DNA of 64,000 nucleotides from Yersinia frederiksenii ATCC 33641 (GTDB lineage: Bacteria > Pseudomonadota > Gammaproteobacteria > Enterobacterales > Enterobacteriaceae): positions 1,506,492 to 1,570,491 of the forward strand of contig NZ_KN150731.1 of NCBI RefSeq assembly GCF_000754805.1, in the 5' to 3' direction. The notes below the pieces were generated by a model that made no database searches, was not told the origin of the DNA, and saw only the letters and a program-made list of their open reading frames with translations. The position numbers were made by a program, and so were the translations under genes. Below, one piece after another: positions 29,878-40,521 of this stretch (within the stretch, counting starts at the first letter, position 1; each line of letters starts with the position of its first letter).

Positions 29878-29893
29878 ACGCAAACGTTATCTT
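29878..29893. promoter_or_regulatory. PurR-box-like sequence between rne and rluC
   Basis: ACGCAAACGTTATCTT matches the palindromic PurR consensus ACGCAAACGTTTGCGT at 13 of 16 positions by eye, with a perfect left half and centre. Neither neighbour is a known PurR target, so it may be chance. Confidence 0.3.
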
Positions 29894-29968
29894 TAAATAG
29901 CTAGATTCACAGTTAAGCACATAAAAAGGGGTGGCGCTAATTCCTCGGTGTATTTAGAATCGCGCCCC

Positions 29969-30928
29969 ATGAAAACGAATAATCCAGCAGTACAATTAAT
30001 CACCATTTCTGCCGACGAAGCGGGTCAGCGGATCGATAACTTTTTGCTCACTAAATTGAAAGGTGTGCCAAAGAGTATGATCTACCGAATCGTTCGTAAA
30101 GGTGAGGTCCGTGTTAATAAAGGGCGCATTAAGCCAGAATATAAACTGCTTGATGGTGATGTGGTGCGGGTACCACCGGTACGAGTTGCTGAGCGCGAAG
30201 AGATTCAGGTATCAGCTAAACTTGATAAAGTTGCCGCACTGGCCGATTGCATTTTATTTGAAGATGACTATCTGTTAGTACTGAACAAACCTTCAGGCAC
30301 GGCAGTGCATGGTGGCAGCGGTTTGAGTTTTGGTGTCATTGAAGCATTGCGGGCACTGCGTCCTGAGGCGCGCTTTCTGGAATTGGTTCACCGCCTTGAC
30401 CGTGATACCTCCGGTGTTCTCCTGGTCGCCAAAAAACGCTCGGCATTACGCTCGTTGCATGAGCAGTTGCGTTTGAAAGGAATGCAGAAAGACTATTTAG
30501 CGTTAGTGCGTGGTCAATGGCAATCTCATTGCAAAGCTGTACAGGCACCGTTGCTTAAAAATATTATGCAGAGTGGCGAGCGTATGGTGAAAGTCAGCAG
30601 CGAAGGCAAGCCATCAGAAACGCGCTTTAAAATAGAAGAGCGTTTTGAACATGCCACTTTGGTCAAGGCCAGCCCAATTACTGGCCGGACACACCAAATT
30701 CGTGTTCATGCATTGCATGCCGGGCACCCGATTGCATTTGATGATCGTTACGGCGACCGTGAATTTGATCAGCAATTGCAAGGGACAGGCTTACACCGTT
30801 TGTTCCTGCATGCGGCGGCTTTGCGTTTTGAACACCCAAATACTGGTGAGACCATGCGCATTGAAGCACCATTAGATAATCAGTTGCGCCATTGCCTGTC
30901 GGTATTACGTAAAAAAGCCGCAGTTTAA
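29969..30928 (+). CDS. rluC: 23S rRNA pseudouridine(955/2504/2580) synthase
   Basis: Modifies three uridines of 23S rRNA to pseudouridine. The 319-residue protein has an N-terminal S4 RNA-binding domain (GQRIDNFLLTKLKGVPKSMIY region, about 15-75) and an RsuA/RluA catalytic domain with Asp144 in HRLDRDTSG. The start at 29969 (MKTNNPA) equals the E. coli start; the GTG at 29948 adds seven residues with no support. Divergent from rne, as in E. coli. Confidence 0.96.
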   Translation: MKTNNPAVQLITISADEAGQRIDNFLLTKLKGVPKSMIYRIVRKGEVRVNKGRIKPEYKLLDGDVVRVPPVRVAEREEIQVSAKLDKVAALADCILFEDDYLLVLNKPSGTAVHGGSGLSFGVIEALRALRPEARFLELVHRLDRDTSGVLLVAKKRSALRSLHEQLRLKGMQKDYLALVRGQWQSHCKAVQAPLLKNIMQSGERMVKVSSEGKPSETRFKIEERFEHATLVKASPITGRTHQIRVHALHAGHPIAFDDRYGDREFDQQLQGTGLHRLFLHAAALRFEHPNTGETMRIEAPLDNQLRHCLSVLRKKAAV

Positions 30929-30934
30929 ACACAG

Positions 30935-31522
30935 TTATTTTACCAGCAATGGATTCACCCCTTGCTCAATCAACATTTGGGTGAGGGCGATTAATGGCAG
31001 GCCGATGAGTGTATTGGGATCACGGCCTGATAATTTATCAAATAATGCAATACCCAAACCCTCACTTTTAAAACTGCCCGCACAATTCCACGGTTGTTCC
31101 CGAACTAAATAGCCCTCTATTTCTGCTTTGCTTAAAGAGCGGAAATAAACATCAAATGTCTCGCAAAGACAATTATGACTCTCTGTTGCTGTATTTAGCA
31201 GTGCCAGCCCAGTATAAAAAGTGACGCATTGGCCGCTGGCTTGTTCTAATTGTTTGACTGCATTTTCATGGTTGTGCGGTTTTCCGACGATATTTCCGTT
31301 AATAACACAGACTTGATCAGAGCCAATAATTAAATGTTGCGGATAACGTGCTGCTAGCGCTTTGGCTTTTGCCAGCGCTAACCGTTGCACCAACTCACTG
31401 GCTGTTTCGGTGGGTAATGGGGTCTCATCAGCTTCTGGTGCATCAGTAATAAAGGGTAATTGCAGCTTTTCCAGTAGTGCGCGGCGATAAGATGAGGTAG
31501 AGGCAAGAACCAGTTGTGGCAT
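30935..31522 (-). CDS. yceF: Maf-family 7-methyl-GTP pyrophosphatase YceF
   Basis: A house-cleaning nucleotide pyrophosphatase; the E. coli protein prefers 7-methyl-GTP. The Maf motifs are clear: [15 protein letters not shown] at the N-terminus, EADETP, GSDQVC and [12 protein letters not shown]. The start at 31522 (MPQLVLAS) has GGAA upstream and gives 195 residues; the in-frame ATG at 31534 adds MENI only. It converges on rluC with only six bases between the stops. Confidence 0.93.
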   Translation of the reverse strand: MPQLVLASTSSYRRALLEKLQLPFITDAPEADETPLPTETASELVQRLALAKAKALAARYPQHLIIGSDQVCVINGNIVGKPHNHENAVKQLEQASGQCVTFYTGLALLNTATESHNCLCETFDVYFRSLSKAEIEGYLVREQPWNCAGSFKSEGLGIALFDKLSGRDPNTLIGLPLIALTQMLIEQGVNPLLVK

Positions 31523-31663
31523 AATATTTTCCATAAATCGTAGCGTAATTTAATCAGGCATTTTAAACTGTCTTCCGCTTCGGAAGCGAATATTGGTGAA
31601 AGGTGCGGTAAAAAGGCCTTTTTCTTTGACTCTCTGTCGTTACAAAGTTAATATGCGCGCCCT

Positions 31664-32367
<704 letters not shown>

Positions 32368-32400
32368 GTAGTACTTGCTAATCTTTAGCAAGGCGATACC

Positions 32401-33435
32401 TTGACTTGTCTAACCCTAGCGTTAGATGCAATGGGTGGGGACTTCGGTCCCTGCGTCACAGTGCCTGCTTCATTGCAGGCACTGGCCTCTAATCCACAGC
32501 TTAAACTCCTGCTGGTCGGGAACCCCGACACCATCACTCCGTTACTTGTTAATGCCGATCCTTTGTTGCTGGAAAGGTTACAGGTAATCCCCGCTGAGCA
32601 TGTTATTGCCAGCGATGCTAAACCCTCGCAAGCTATCCGTGCCAGCCGTGGTACTTCCATGCGTATAGCATTGGAACTGGTTAAAAACGGCGATGCCGAA
32701 GCTTGCGTGAGTGCAGGGAATACTGGGGCACTGATGGGGTTGGCGAAGATGACTATCAAGCCATTGGATGGGATAGAGCGCCCGGCGTTGATGACCGTTA
32801 TACCCAATCAACAGCGTAGTAAGACTGTGGTGCTGGATTTAGGGGCCAACGTTGAATGTGATAGCACGATGCTAGTGCAATTTGCTGTCATGGGTTCGGT
32901 GATGGCAGAAGAAGTTGTCGGGATAGTAAACCCCCGTGTTGCTTTACTGAATATCGGTGAAGAGGAAACCAAGGGGCTAGATAATATCCGCGAAGCCGCC
33001 GCAGTATTAAAAAATACACCGGCGATCAACTATATTGGTTACCTGGAAGGCAATGATCTGCTGACAGGGAAGACTGATGTAATGGTTTGTGACGGCTTCG
33101 TGGGTAACGTCACTCTAAAGACCATGGAAGGTGTGATAAGAATGTTCTTGTCACTGCTCAAATCATCGGGCGATGGCGGTAAACAGTCCTGGTGGCTTAA
33201 GCTCATTGGGCGTTGGCTGCAAAAACGCGTGGCAAAGCGGTTCGGTCATTTGAACCCCGACCAGTATAATGGCGCATGTCTGTTAGGATTACGGGGCATC
33301 GTAATCAAGAGCCACGGCGCGGCGAATCAACGAGCATTTGCCGTCGCAATCGAACAGGCTGTGCAGGCGGTGCAGCGGCAAGTCCCACAGCGGATTGCCG
33401 CGCGCCTTGAAGCGGTATTACCCAAGAGTGACTGA
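32401..33435 (+). CDS. plsX: Phosphate acyltransferase PlsX
   Basis: Makes acyl-phosphate from acyl-ACP for phospholipid synthesis. The 344-residue protein shows [12 protein letters not shown] at the start, [28 protein letters not shown] and [15 protein letters not shown]. The start codon is TTG at 32401, with AAGGCG seven bases upstream; the same TTG start is used by E. coli plsX, and no ATG or GTG gives the conserved N-terminus. It follows rpmF by 33 bases and precedes fabH by six. Confidence 0.95.
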   Translation: MTCLTLALDAMGGDFGPCVTVPASLQALASNPQLKLLLVGNPDTITPLLVNADPLLLERLQVIPAEHVIASDAKPSQAIRASRGTSMRIALELVKNGDAEACVSAGNTGALMGLAKMTIKPLDGIERPALMTVIPNQQRSKTVVLDLGANVECDSTMLVQFAVMGSVMAEEVVGIVNPRVALLNIGEEETKGLDNIREAAAVLKNTPAINYIGYLEGNDLLTGKTDVMVCDGFVGNVTLKTMEGVIRMFLSLLKSSGDGGKQSWWLKLIGRWLQKRVAKRFGHLNPDQYNGACLLGLRGIVIKSHGAANQRAFAVAIEQAVQAVQRQVPQRIAARLEAVLPKSD

Positions 33436-33441
33436 TCGTAC

Positions 33442-34395
33442 ATGTATACTAAGATTCTCGGTACGGGGAGTTATCTGCCCGTACAAGTGCGCAGTAATGC
33501 TGATTTAGAAAAAATGGTGGATACCTCAGACGAGTGGATTGTGACTCGGACAGGTATTCGTGAGCGGCGTATTGCTGGTTTGGATGAAACAGTCGCAACC
33601 ATGGGTTTCCATGCAGCTGAAAAAGCGCTGGAGATGGCCGGTATTGATAAGGACGATATCGGACTGATTATCGTTGCTACCACCTCCTCAAGTCATGCTT
33701 TCCCAAGCTCGGCTTGTCAGGTGCAGCAAATGCTGGGCATTAAAGATTCGGCCTCTTTTGATTTAGCGGCAGCCTGTGCGGGTTTTACCTATGCACTGAG
33801 TGTGGCTGATCAGTACGTCAAAAGTGGTGCGGTGAAATATGCCATCGTTATTGGTTCAGATGTGTTGTCTCGTGCACTGAATCCTGAAGACCGTGGCACG
33901 ATTATCCTGTTTGGTGATGGCGCGGGTGCTGTTGTATTAGGCGCATCTGAAGAACAAGGTATTATTTCGACCCATTTGCATGCTGATGGTCGTTATGGTG
34001 ATTTGCTGGCGTTACCGTATCAGGATCGCCAACAACAAGACCAACCCGCCTATGTCACGATGGCAGGGAATGAAGTCTTTAAAGTTGCGGTGACGGAACT
34101 TGCCCACATTGTGGATGAGACCTTGCAGGCCAATAACCTGGATCGTTCAGCGCTGGATTGGCTGGTACCGCATCAGGCTAACCTGCGTATCATCAGCGCA
34201 ACGGCTAAAAAATTAGGCATGGGGATGGATAAAGTGGTGATCACTCTTGATCGTCATGGCAACACCTCTGCGGCATCTGTACCTGCTGCGCTCGACGAAG
34301 CGGTAAGAGATGGGCGTATTCAACGTGGGCAGTTAGTGCTGCTAGAAGCGTTTGGCGGCGGCTTTACCTGGGGCTCTGCGCTGGTTCGTTTTTGA
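33442..34395 (+). CDS. fabH: Beta-ketoacyl-ACP synthase III
   Basis: Starts fatty acid synthesis by condensing acetyl-CoA with malonyl-ACP. The catalytic triad is present: Cys112 (AAACAGFTY), His244 (PHQANLR) and Asn274 (RHGNTSAAS), in a 317-residue protein of standard length. Inside the plsX-fabHDG operon. The region after its stop includes a 14-base direct repeat. Confidence 0.97.
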   Translation: MYTKILGTGSYLPVQVRSNADLEKMVDTSDEWIVTRTGIRERRIAGLDETVATMGFHAAEKALEMAGIDKDDIGLIIVATTSSSHAFPSSACQVQQMLGIKDSASFDLAAACAGFTYALSVADQYVKSGAVKYAIVIGSDVLSRALNPEDRGTIILFGDGAGAVVLGASEEQGIISTHLHADGRYGDLLALPYQDRQQQDQPAYVTMAGNEVFKVAVTELAHIVDETLQANNLDRSALDWLVPHQANLRIISATAKKLGMGMDKVVITLDRHGNTSAASVPAALDEAVRDGRIQRGQLVLLEAFGGGFTWGSALVRF

Positions 34396-34423
34396 TTTAA
34401 CAGAAAGTCTTTTGATTTAACAG
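34390..34423. repeat. 14-bp direct repeat across the fabH stop and fabD leader
   Basis: TTTTGATTTAACAG occurs at 34390-34403 (includes the fabH TGA stop) and again at 34410-34423, a 20-base period. Both copies are followed by (G)AAAG. It looks like a small tandem duplication just before the fabD ribosome site. Confidence 0.8.
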
Positions 34424-34432
34424 GAAAGCAAA

Positions 34433-35362
34433 ATGTCAAAATTTGCAATGGTATTTCCAGGCCAGGGCTCTCAATCCCTTGGCATGCTGGCTGATTTGGC
34501 CGCACAATTTCCGATAGTTGAAGAGACCTTCAGTGAAGCCTCATCAGTTCTGGGCTACTCACTCTGGCAGTTGGTGCAACAAGGCCCAGCTGAAGAATTG
34601 AACAAAACGTGGCAGACACAGCCAGCATTGCTGACAGCCTCAGTTGCTATCTGGCGTGTGTGGCAACATCAGGGTGGCAAATTGCCAGCGATGATGGCAG
34701 GCCACAGTCTGGGGGAATATTCAGCGCTGGTTTGTGCTGGCGTTCTGGATTTCAAGCAGGCAGTTCGTTTGGTTGAATTACGTGGCAAGCTGATGCAGGA
34801 AGCGGTACCGGAAGGTACTGGCGCAATGTACGCGATTATTGGTTTAGATAACGATGCCATTGCTAAAGCTTGTGCCGAGTCAGCACAAGGGCAGGTTGTC
34901 TCGCCAGTAAACTTTAACTCACCGGGTCAGGTTGTCATTGCGGGTAATAAAGATGCGGTAGAACGTGCGGGTGCTGCTTGTAAAGCCGCCGGTGCGAAAC
35001 GTGCATTACCGCTGCCAGTGAGTGTGCCATCTCATTGTGCGTTGATGAAACCCGCTGCGGACAAATTGGCCATTGCACTGGAAGAGATCGAATTCCAGGC
35101 GCCCTTGTTCCCTGTTATTAACAACGTAGATGTGAAAATTGAAGTGTCACCAGAAGCTATCCGTAGCGCGCTGGTGCGTCAATTATATAATCCGGTACGT
35201 TGGACTGAGAGTGTTGAATGTATTGCAGCAGAAGGTGTTGAGCTGCTGTTAGAAGTTGGGCCGGGTAAAGTCTTGACTGGCTTGACCAAGCGTATCGTTG
35301 ATACTTTAGCTGCAGCACCGGTAAACGATGTTGCTACGCTGACCAGCGCGCTTGAAAACTAA
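34433..35362 (+). CDS. fabD: Malonyl-CoA:ACP transacylase
   Basis: Moves the malonyl group from CoA to ACP. The active-site Ser92 lies in GHSLGEYSALV, with the oxyanion GQGSQ motif at 10-14 and His201 (PSHCALM). The 309-residue length matches E. coli. Start preceded by CAGGAAAGC. The gap to fabG is 13 bases. Confidence 0.97.
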   Translation: MSKFAMVFPGQGSQSLGMLADLAAQFPIVEETFSEASSVLGYSLWQLVQQGPAEELNKTWQTQPALLTASVAIWRVWQHQGGKLPAMMAGHSLGEYSALVCAGVLDFKQAVRLVELRGKLMQEAVPEGTGAMYAIIGLDNDAIAKACAESAQGQVVSPVNFNSPGQVVIAGNKDAVERAGAACKAAGAKRALPLPVSVPSHCALMKPAADKLAIALEEIEFQAPLFPVINNVDVKIEVSPEAIRSALVRQLYNPVRWTESVECIAAEGVELLLEVGPGKVLTGLTKRIVDTLAAAPVNDVATLTSALEN

Positions 35363-35375
35363 GAAAGAGGATAAC

Positions 35376-36110
35376 ATGAGCTTCGAAGGAAAAGTTGCGC
35401 TGGTAACCGGCGCTAGTCGCGGTATTGGCCGTGCGATTGCAGAATTATTGGCTGAACGTGGTGCCCGTGTTATTGGTACGGCGACCAGTGAAAAGGGCGC
35501 AGAAGCCATTAGCGCCTACCTGGGCGAGCATGGCAAAGGTTTAATGCTGAATGTCGTAGATCCCGCGTCAATCGAGTCAGTTCTGGCAACGATTCGTGCG
35601 GAATTTGGAGAAGTCGACATTTTAGTGAATAATGCAGGTATTACGCGTGATAACCTGCTGATGCGTATGAAGGATGAAGAGTGGCAGGATATTATTGACA
35701 CCGATCTGACTTCCGTATTCCGTCTGTCAAAAGCGGTAATGCGCGCTATGATGAAAAAGCGGTTTGGGCGTATCATCACCATCGGGTCTGTGGTTGGGAC
35801 AATGGGCAATGCGGGGCAGGTTAACTACGCGGCAGCTAAAGCGGGTCTGATCGGTTTTAGCAAGTCTTTGGCGCGTGAGGTTGCTTCACGTGGCATTACT
35901 GTCAACGTTGTGGCACCTGGCTTTATTGAGACAGACATGACGACGGCGTTGACAGATGATCAACGCGCAGGCATTTTAGCCCAAGTACCAGCTAACCGGC
36001 TTGGGCAAGCAAAAGAAATCGCCAGCGCTGTTGCATTTTTAGCCTCTGACGAGGCCAGCTACATCTCTGGTGAAACGTTACATGTCAATGGCGGCATGTA
36101 TATGATTTAA
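35376..36110 (+). CDS. fabG: 3-oxoacyl-ACP reductase
   Basis: NADPH-dependent reductase of the elongation cycle, short-chain dehydrogenase fold. TGASRGIG (11-18) binds NADPH; the catalytic residues Ser138, Tyr151 and Lys155 are in place (GSVVG; YAAAK). The start at 35376 (MSFEGK, AAGAGG upstream) gives 244 residues as in E. coli; the frame from 35352 is too long. Last gene before the acpP promoter region. Confidence 0.97.
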   Translation: MSFEGKVALVTGASRGIGRAIAELLAERGARVIGTATSEKGAEAISAYLGEHGKGLMLNVVDPASIESVLATIRAEFGEVDILVNNAGITRDNLLMRMKDEEWQDIIDTDLTSVFRLSKAVMRAMMKKRFGRIITIGSVVGTMGNAGQVNYAAAKAGLIGFSKSLAREVASRGITVNVVAPGFIETDMTTALTDDQRAGILAQVPANRLGQAKEIASAVAFLASDEASYISGETLHVNGGMYMI

Positions 36111-36149
36111 AAATCACGAAAGTATTTGCGTTATTTGAGGTAAAAACCG

Positions 36150-36263
36150 CAAAATAGCGTAAAATCGTGGTTTGACCAGCCGAGATTTAGTTGCATCTTT
36201 TTCAACATTTTATACACTACGAAAACCATCGCGAAAGCGAGTTTTGATAGGAAATTTAAGAGT
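36150..36263 (+). promoter_or_regulatory. acpP promoter and leader
   Basis: The 153-base fabG-acpP gap has a likely -10 TATACACT-like element near 36210-36217, and a CGCGAAAGCG hairpin at about 36230-36239 in the leader before AGGAAATTTAAGAGT. The block closely resembles the E. coli acpP upstream region, which explains the high separate expression of ACP. Confidence 0.6.
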
Positions 36264-36500
36264 ATGAGCACTATCGAAGAACGCGTTAAGAAAATCATCG
36301 TTGAACAACTGGGTGTTAAAGAAGACGAAGTGAAGAACAGCGCTTCTTTCGTTGAAGATCTTGGCGCGGATTCTCTGGACACCGTTGAGCTGGTAATGGC
36401 TCTGGAAGAAGAGTTTGATACTGAGATTCCAGACGAAGAAGCAGAGAAAATCACTACTGTTCAGGCAGCTATTGATTTTATCAACGCTAACCAGCAGTAA
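36264..36500 (+). CDS. acpP: Acyl carrier protein
   Basis: The 78-residue acidic carrier of growing acyl chains. Ser37 in [10 protein letters not shown] takes the phosphopantetheine arm. Nearly identical to E. coli AcpP except for a few positions early in the protein (for example V13, KEDEVKNS) and the C-terminus. It has its own promoter region and a strong terminator directly after it, so it can be made in excess of the fab enzymes. Confidence 0.98.
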
Positions 36501-36525
36501 GCGAACATGCTTTAAATTTAGATAG

Positions 36526-36558
36526 TTAGGCGGTCACTCGACCGCCTAAGTTTTTTTT
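36526..36558 (+). terminator. Terminator between acpP and fabF
   Basis: TTAGGCGGTC and GACCGCCTAA form a perfect ten-base stem around ACTC, followed by eight T. Confidence 0.95.
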
Positions 36559-36594
36559 GTCCTAAGTGTTATTTTCCCTCCTTGGAGGACAACC

Positions 36595-37836
36595 GTGTCT
36601 AAGCGTCGAGTTGTTGTGACTGGACTGGGCATGTTGTCTCCTGTCGGTAATACAGTCGAATCCACATGGAAAGCTGTTCTTGCCGGGCAGAGTGGCATCA
36701 GCCTGATCGACCATTTCGATACTAGTGCCTATGCAACGCGATTTGCTGGCTTAGTAAAAGATTTTAATTGTGAAGATTACATTTCGCGTAAAGATGCACG
36801 CAAAATGGATGCCTTCATACAGTACGGTGTCGCAGCTGGCATGCAAGCCATGCAAGATTCCGGGCTTGAAGTAACAGAAGCCAATGCTTCACGTATCGGT
36901 GCCGCGATTGGTTCTGGTATTGGTGGCTTGGGTCTGATTGAAGAAAACCACACCTCGCTGGTGAACGGTGGGCCACGTAAAATCAGCCCATTCTTCGTGC
37001 CTTCAACCATTGTTAATATGATTGCCGGCCACTTGACCATTATGTATGGTCTGCGTGGGCCAAGCATCTCCATTGCGACAGCCTGTACTTCTGGTGTGCA
37101 CAACATCGGTCACGCAGCTCGTATCATTGCTTACAATGATGCTGATGTTATGGTGGCAGGTGGGGCTGAAAAAGCCAGTACACCACTCGGTGTTGGTGGC
37201 TTTGGCGCTGCTCGAGCATTATCAACTCGCAACGATAACCCACAGGCAGCAAGTCGCCCATGGGATAAAGACCGTGACGGTTTCGTGCTGGGTGATGGTG
37301 CAGGCATGATGGTGCTAGAAGAGTACGAACACGCGAAGCAACGTGGCGCGAAAATCTATGCGGAAGTTGTTGGGTTTGGTATGAGCAGTGATGCATATCA
37401 TATGACCTCGCCACCGGAAGACGGTTCTGGCGCAGCTCTGGCAATGGTGAATGCTTTACGTGATGCGGGTGTGAGCACGTCTCAAATCGGCTATATCAAT
37501 GCCCACGGTACATCAACTCCTGCTGGCGATAAAGCCGAAACGCAGGCGGTTAAGTCTGTATTTGGTGAAGATGCCTATAAAGTGATGGTCAGTTCCACCA
37601 AATCCATGACTGGGCACTTGTTAGGTGCGGCAGGTGCAGTTGAGTCTATCTTTACTGTGTTAGCTTTGCGTGATCAGGCCATTCCGCCAACCATTAACCT
37701 GGATAACCCAGATGAAGGTTGTGATTTGGACTTTGTTCCGCATGATGCTCGTCAGGTAAAAGATATGGAGTACACCCTGTGTAACTCCTTCGGCTTCGGC
37801 GGCACTAACGGTTCTTTGGTTTTCCGTAAGGTATAA
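36595..37836 (+). CDS. fabF: Beta-ketoacyl-ACP synthase II
   Basis: Elongating condensing enzyme, important for cis-vaccenate synthesis and temperature control of membrane fluidity. The 413-residue protein has Cys164 (ATACTSG) and the two downstream His ([16 protein letters not shown]). It starts at GTG 36595 with GGAGGACAACC upstream; no nearer ATG fits the conserved N-terminus. Between the acpP and fabF terminators, so it can be read either through acpP or from its own promoter. Confidence 0.97.
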   Translation: MSKRRVVVTGLGMLSPVGNTVESTWKAVLAGQSGISLIDHFDTSAYATRFAGLVKDFNCEDYISRKDARKMDAFIQYGVAAGMQAMQDSGLEVTEANASRIGAAIGSGIGGLGLIEENHTSLVNGGPRKISPFFVPSTIVNMIAGHLTIMYGLRGPSISIATACTSGVHNIGHAARIIAYNDADVMVAGGAEKASTPLGVGGFGAARALSTRNDNPQAASRPWDKDRDGFVLGDGAGMMVLEEYEHAKQRGAKIYAEVVGFGMSSDAYHMTSPPEDGSGAALAMVNALRDAGVSTSQIGYINAHGTSTPAGDKAETQAVKSVFGEDAYKVMVSSTKSMTGHLLGAAGAVESIFTVLALRDQAIPPTINLDNPDEGCDLDFVPHDARQVKDMEYTLCNSFGFGGTNGSLVFRKV

Positions 37837-37861
37837 CCTTAGCTGTTAAGCGCCAACGGCT

Positions 37862-37890
37862 AAAAGGCCCGGTTTTCCGGGTCTTTTATT
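37862..37890 (+). terminator. Terminator after fabF
   Basis: GGCCCGG and CCGGGTC pair around a short T-rich loop, followed by TTTTATT. Confidence 0.8.
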
Positions 37891-37993
37891 AAGTCCACCA
37901 CGCGTTCTTCAAACATCCCGCCATAAAAATTGTCTTAAAATAGCTATTGGCTTAAATCTGATACTGTACCCATTCCATTTAAAGAGAATCTGA

Positions 37994-38800
37994 ATGTTCT
38001 GGATTAATGGTGTTGAACAAAGTTTGATTTCAGCTTCAGACCGCTCTGTGCAGTTTGGTGACGGCTGTTTTACTACCGCAAGAGTCTCTCACGGCCGAGT
38101 CGTGTGGCTTGATAAACACATATTGCGCTTACAGCAGGCCACTGAGCGGCTACTGATGCCCACTGTCAATTGGAATGCATTGACTAAGGAAATGGTTGAG
38201 GCAGCAAATCACACTGAAGACGGAGTGCTAAAGGTCATTATCAGCCGGGGAACCGGCGGACGGGGCTACAGTGGCGCAGCATGTCAGCATCCGACCAGAA
38301 TTATTTCCCTCAGTGATTATCCGGTTCAATACGATAGCTGGCGAGAACGAGGCATCGTATTAGCACTCAGCCCTATCCCTTTAGCGCGTAGCCCTTTATT
38401 GGCTGGCATTAAGCATTTGAATCGGCTAGAGCAAGTGTTAATTCGTGCGCATCTTGAACACTCAGAGGCTGATGAGGCGCTGGTACTTGACACTGAAGGC
38501 CTGCTGGTGGAATGCTGTGCGGCTAATTTATTCTGGCGCAAAGGTGATGAAGTTTTTACCCCGGACCTGCGTCAATCAGGTGTTGATGGCATTATGCGCC
38601 AGAGAATTATTGCGTGTCTGGCGGCTGTTGGCAGGCCCGTGGCGATTGTCGCGCAGCCTCCTGCGGTGCTGGTAGATGCCGATGAAGTTATCCTGTGCAA
38701 TGCACTGATGCCGATACTGCCAGTGAGTCGCAGCCATGAGAAGGTGTATCACTCGCGGCAACTGTTTGATTTTCTCAGTCAGCATTGCTGTGATGTCTGA
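37994..38800 (+). CDS. pabC: Aminodeoxychorismate lyase
   Basis: PLP enzyme that converts 4-amino-4-deoxychorismate to 4-aminobenzoate and pyruvate for folate synthesis. The 268-residue class IV fold protein shows SDRSVQFGDGCFTT, the Lys for PLP in GIKHLNRLEQV, and EALVLDTEGLLVECCAANLFW (split: EALVLDTEG, LLVECCAANLFW). Start behind AAAGAGAATCTGA. It begins the pabC-mltG-tmk-holB-tatD group. Confidence 0.95.
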   Translation: MFWINGVEQSLISASDRSVQFGDGCFTTARVSHGRVVWLDKHILRLQQATERLLMPTVNWNALTKEMVEAANHTEDGVLKVIISRGTGGRGYSGAACQHPTRIISLSDYPVQYDSWRERGIVLALSPIPLARSPLLAGIKHLNRLEQVLIRAHLEHSEADEALVLDTEGLLVECCAANLFWRKGDEVFTPDLRQSGVDGIMRQRIIACLAAVGRPVAIVAQPPAVLVDADEVILCNALMPILPVSRSHEKVYHSRQLFDFLSQHCCDV

Positions 38801-38867
38801 GTCATGGTTTACAAAAGTTCTGACTCTTTGTGTTTATGACTACCTTTAATTTGAAGATGGCCGCCCG

Positions 38868-39893
38868 ATGAAAATAAAAAGCACCAGAGCACTCATCCTG
38901 TTTGTTGTGATCGGTTTGGGATTACTGCTGTTGGGTTACCAAAGAGTGCAAGACTTTGCCGACCAGCCACTGGCTATTCAGCAAGAGACCCTATTCAAGC
39001 TCCCTGCGGGGACTGGCCGGGTTGGATTAGAGAATTTACTGCAACGTGACCATCTGATTAAGAATACCCGTTGGTTCCCATGGTTACTGCGCATTGAGCC
39101 AGAATTGGCCAATTTTAAAGCAGGAACATACCGCTTTCCCCCCGGAATGACTGTGCGCGGCATGTTAGAACTGCTCGCCAGCGGCAAGGAAGCACAATTT
39201 ACGGTGCGCTTTGTGGAAGGTAAGCGGCTGCGTGATTGGCTGGATGAATTACAGCAATCAAAGTATATAAAACATGTATTGGCAGGTAAGAGCGATGCGG
39301 AAATCGCAATCTTGCTGGGCTTGAAAGACACTGAACATCCTGAAGGTTGGCTCTACCCGGATACCTACTCCTATACTGCCGGCACCACTGACTTGGCATT
39401 ACTCAAACGTGCTCATGTGAAGATGGAAAAAACGGTCGATGAAATTTGGCAAGGGCGTGATAAATCGTTGCCTTATAAAACACCGGGTGAATTGGTCACC
39501 ATGGCGTCAATTATCGAAAAGGAGACGGCGGTCAATGAAGAAAGAACCAAGGTCGCGTCGGTATTTATCAACCGCTTGCGTATTGGTATGCGCCTACAAA
39601 CTGATCCGACGGTAATTTATGGTATGGGTGATAAGTATAATGGCAACATTAGCCGTAAAGACTTAGATACTCCGACGCCTTATAATACCTATACCATTTC
39701 CGGTTTGCCGCCAACGCCGATCGCCATGCCGGGCCTGGCATCGTTAACCGCTGCCGCTCATCCGGCTAAAACGGCTTATCTCTACTTTGTGGCAGACGGT
39801 AAGGGTGGTCACACTTTCACTACCAATTTAGCCAGCCATAACCAAGCGGTTCGGGTTTATCGTCAATCGCTAAAGGATAAAAATGAACAGTAA
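38868..39893 (+). CDS. mltG: Endolytic murein transglycosylase MltG
   Basis: Inner-membrane enzyme that cuts nascent glycan strands and is thought to set their length. It has one N-terminal membrane segment (about 9-25), a LysM-like region and a YceG domain with the catalytic Glu in [10 protein letters not shown], plus [20 protein letters not shown] (20 residues) and the [11 protein letters not shown] end motif. 341 residues, as usual. Its end overlaps tmk by 11 bases. Confidence 0.96.
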   Translation: MKIKSTRALILFVVIGLGLLLLGYQRVQDFADQPLAIQQETLFKLPAGTGRVGLENLLQRDHLIKNTRWFPWLLRIEPELANFKAGTYRFPPGMTVRGMLELLASGKEAQFTVRFVEGKRLRDWLDELQQSKYIKHVLAGKSDAEIAILLGLKDTEHPEGWLYPDTYSYTAGTTDLALLKRAHVKMEKTVDEIWQGRDKSLPYKTPGELVTMASIIEKETAVNEERTKVASVFINRLRIGMRLQTDPTVIYGMGDKYNGNISRKDLDTPTPYNTYTISGLPPTPIAMPGLASLTAAAHPAKTAYLYFVADGKGGHTFTTNLASHNQAVRVYRQSLKDKNEQ

Positions 39894-40521
39894 ATTTATC
39901 GTTATTGAAGGGCTTGAAGGGGCAGGGAAAACCACCGCCAGAGACACCGTGGTTGCCACGCTACGTGCCCAGGGGATTAACGATATTGTCTTTACCCGCG
40001 AGCCGGGGGGGACTCCGCTGGCAGAAAAACTGCGTGATTTGATTAAGCAAGGTATCGACGGTGAGGTTCTGACTGATAAAGCCGAAGTGTTAATGCTGTA
40101 TGCCGCCAGGGTGCAATTGGTTGAAAATGTTATCAAACCTGCACTGGCCCGTGGCAGTTGGGTGGTTGGTGATCGCCATGATTTATCATCACAGGCCTAT
40201 CAGGGCGGAGGCCGTGGGATTGATAGCAAGCTGATGACATCATTGCGCGACACGGTATTAGGCGAGTTTCGCCCCGATTTGACACTGTATTTGGATCTAC
40301 CTCCGGTCGTCGGTCTGGCGCGTGCGCGTGCGCGTGGCGAATTAGACCGTATTGAACAAGAGTCATTGGCCTTTTTTGAGCGTGCGCGCGCGCGTTATCT
40401 TGAGTTGGCCACCGTAGATTCCAGCATCAAAACTATCGATGCTTCCCAACCTATTGAACAGGTAAGTGAATCTATCAGTCAGGTGCTTAAGCAGTGGTTA
40501 GTCAACCGGGAAACGGCGTAA
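39883..40521 (+). CDS. tmk: Thymidylate kinase
   Basis: Phosphorylates dTMP to dTDP. The P-loop GLEGAGKTT lies at 9-17, [15 protein letters not shown] holds the DR(H/Y) motif, and a lid with Arg-rich [13 protein letters not shown] is typical of the E. coli type. 212 residues. Overlaps mltG by 11 bases and shares the A of TAATG with holB, so the three genes are tightly coupled. Confidence 0.97.
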   Translation: MNSKFIVIEGLEGAGKTTARDTVVATLRAQGINDIVFTREPGGTPLAEKLRDLIKQGIDGEVLTDKAEVLMLYAARVQLVENVIKPALARGSWVVGDRHDLSSQAYQGGGRGIDSKLMTSLRDTVLGEFRPDLTLYLDLPPVVGLARARARGELDRIEQESLAFFERARARYLELATVDSSIKTIDASQPIEQVSESISQVLKQWLVNRETA

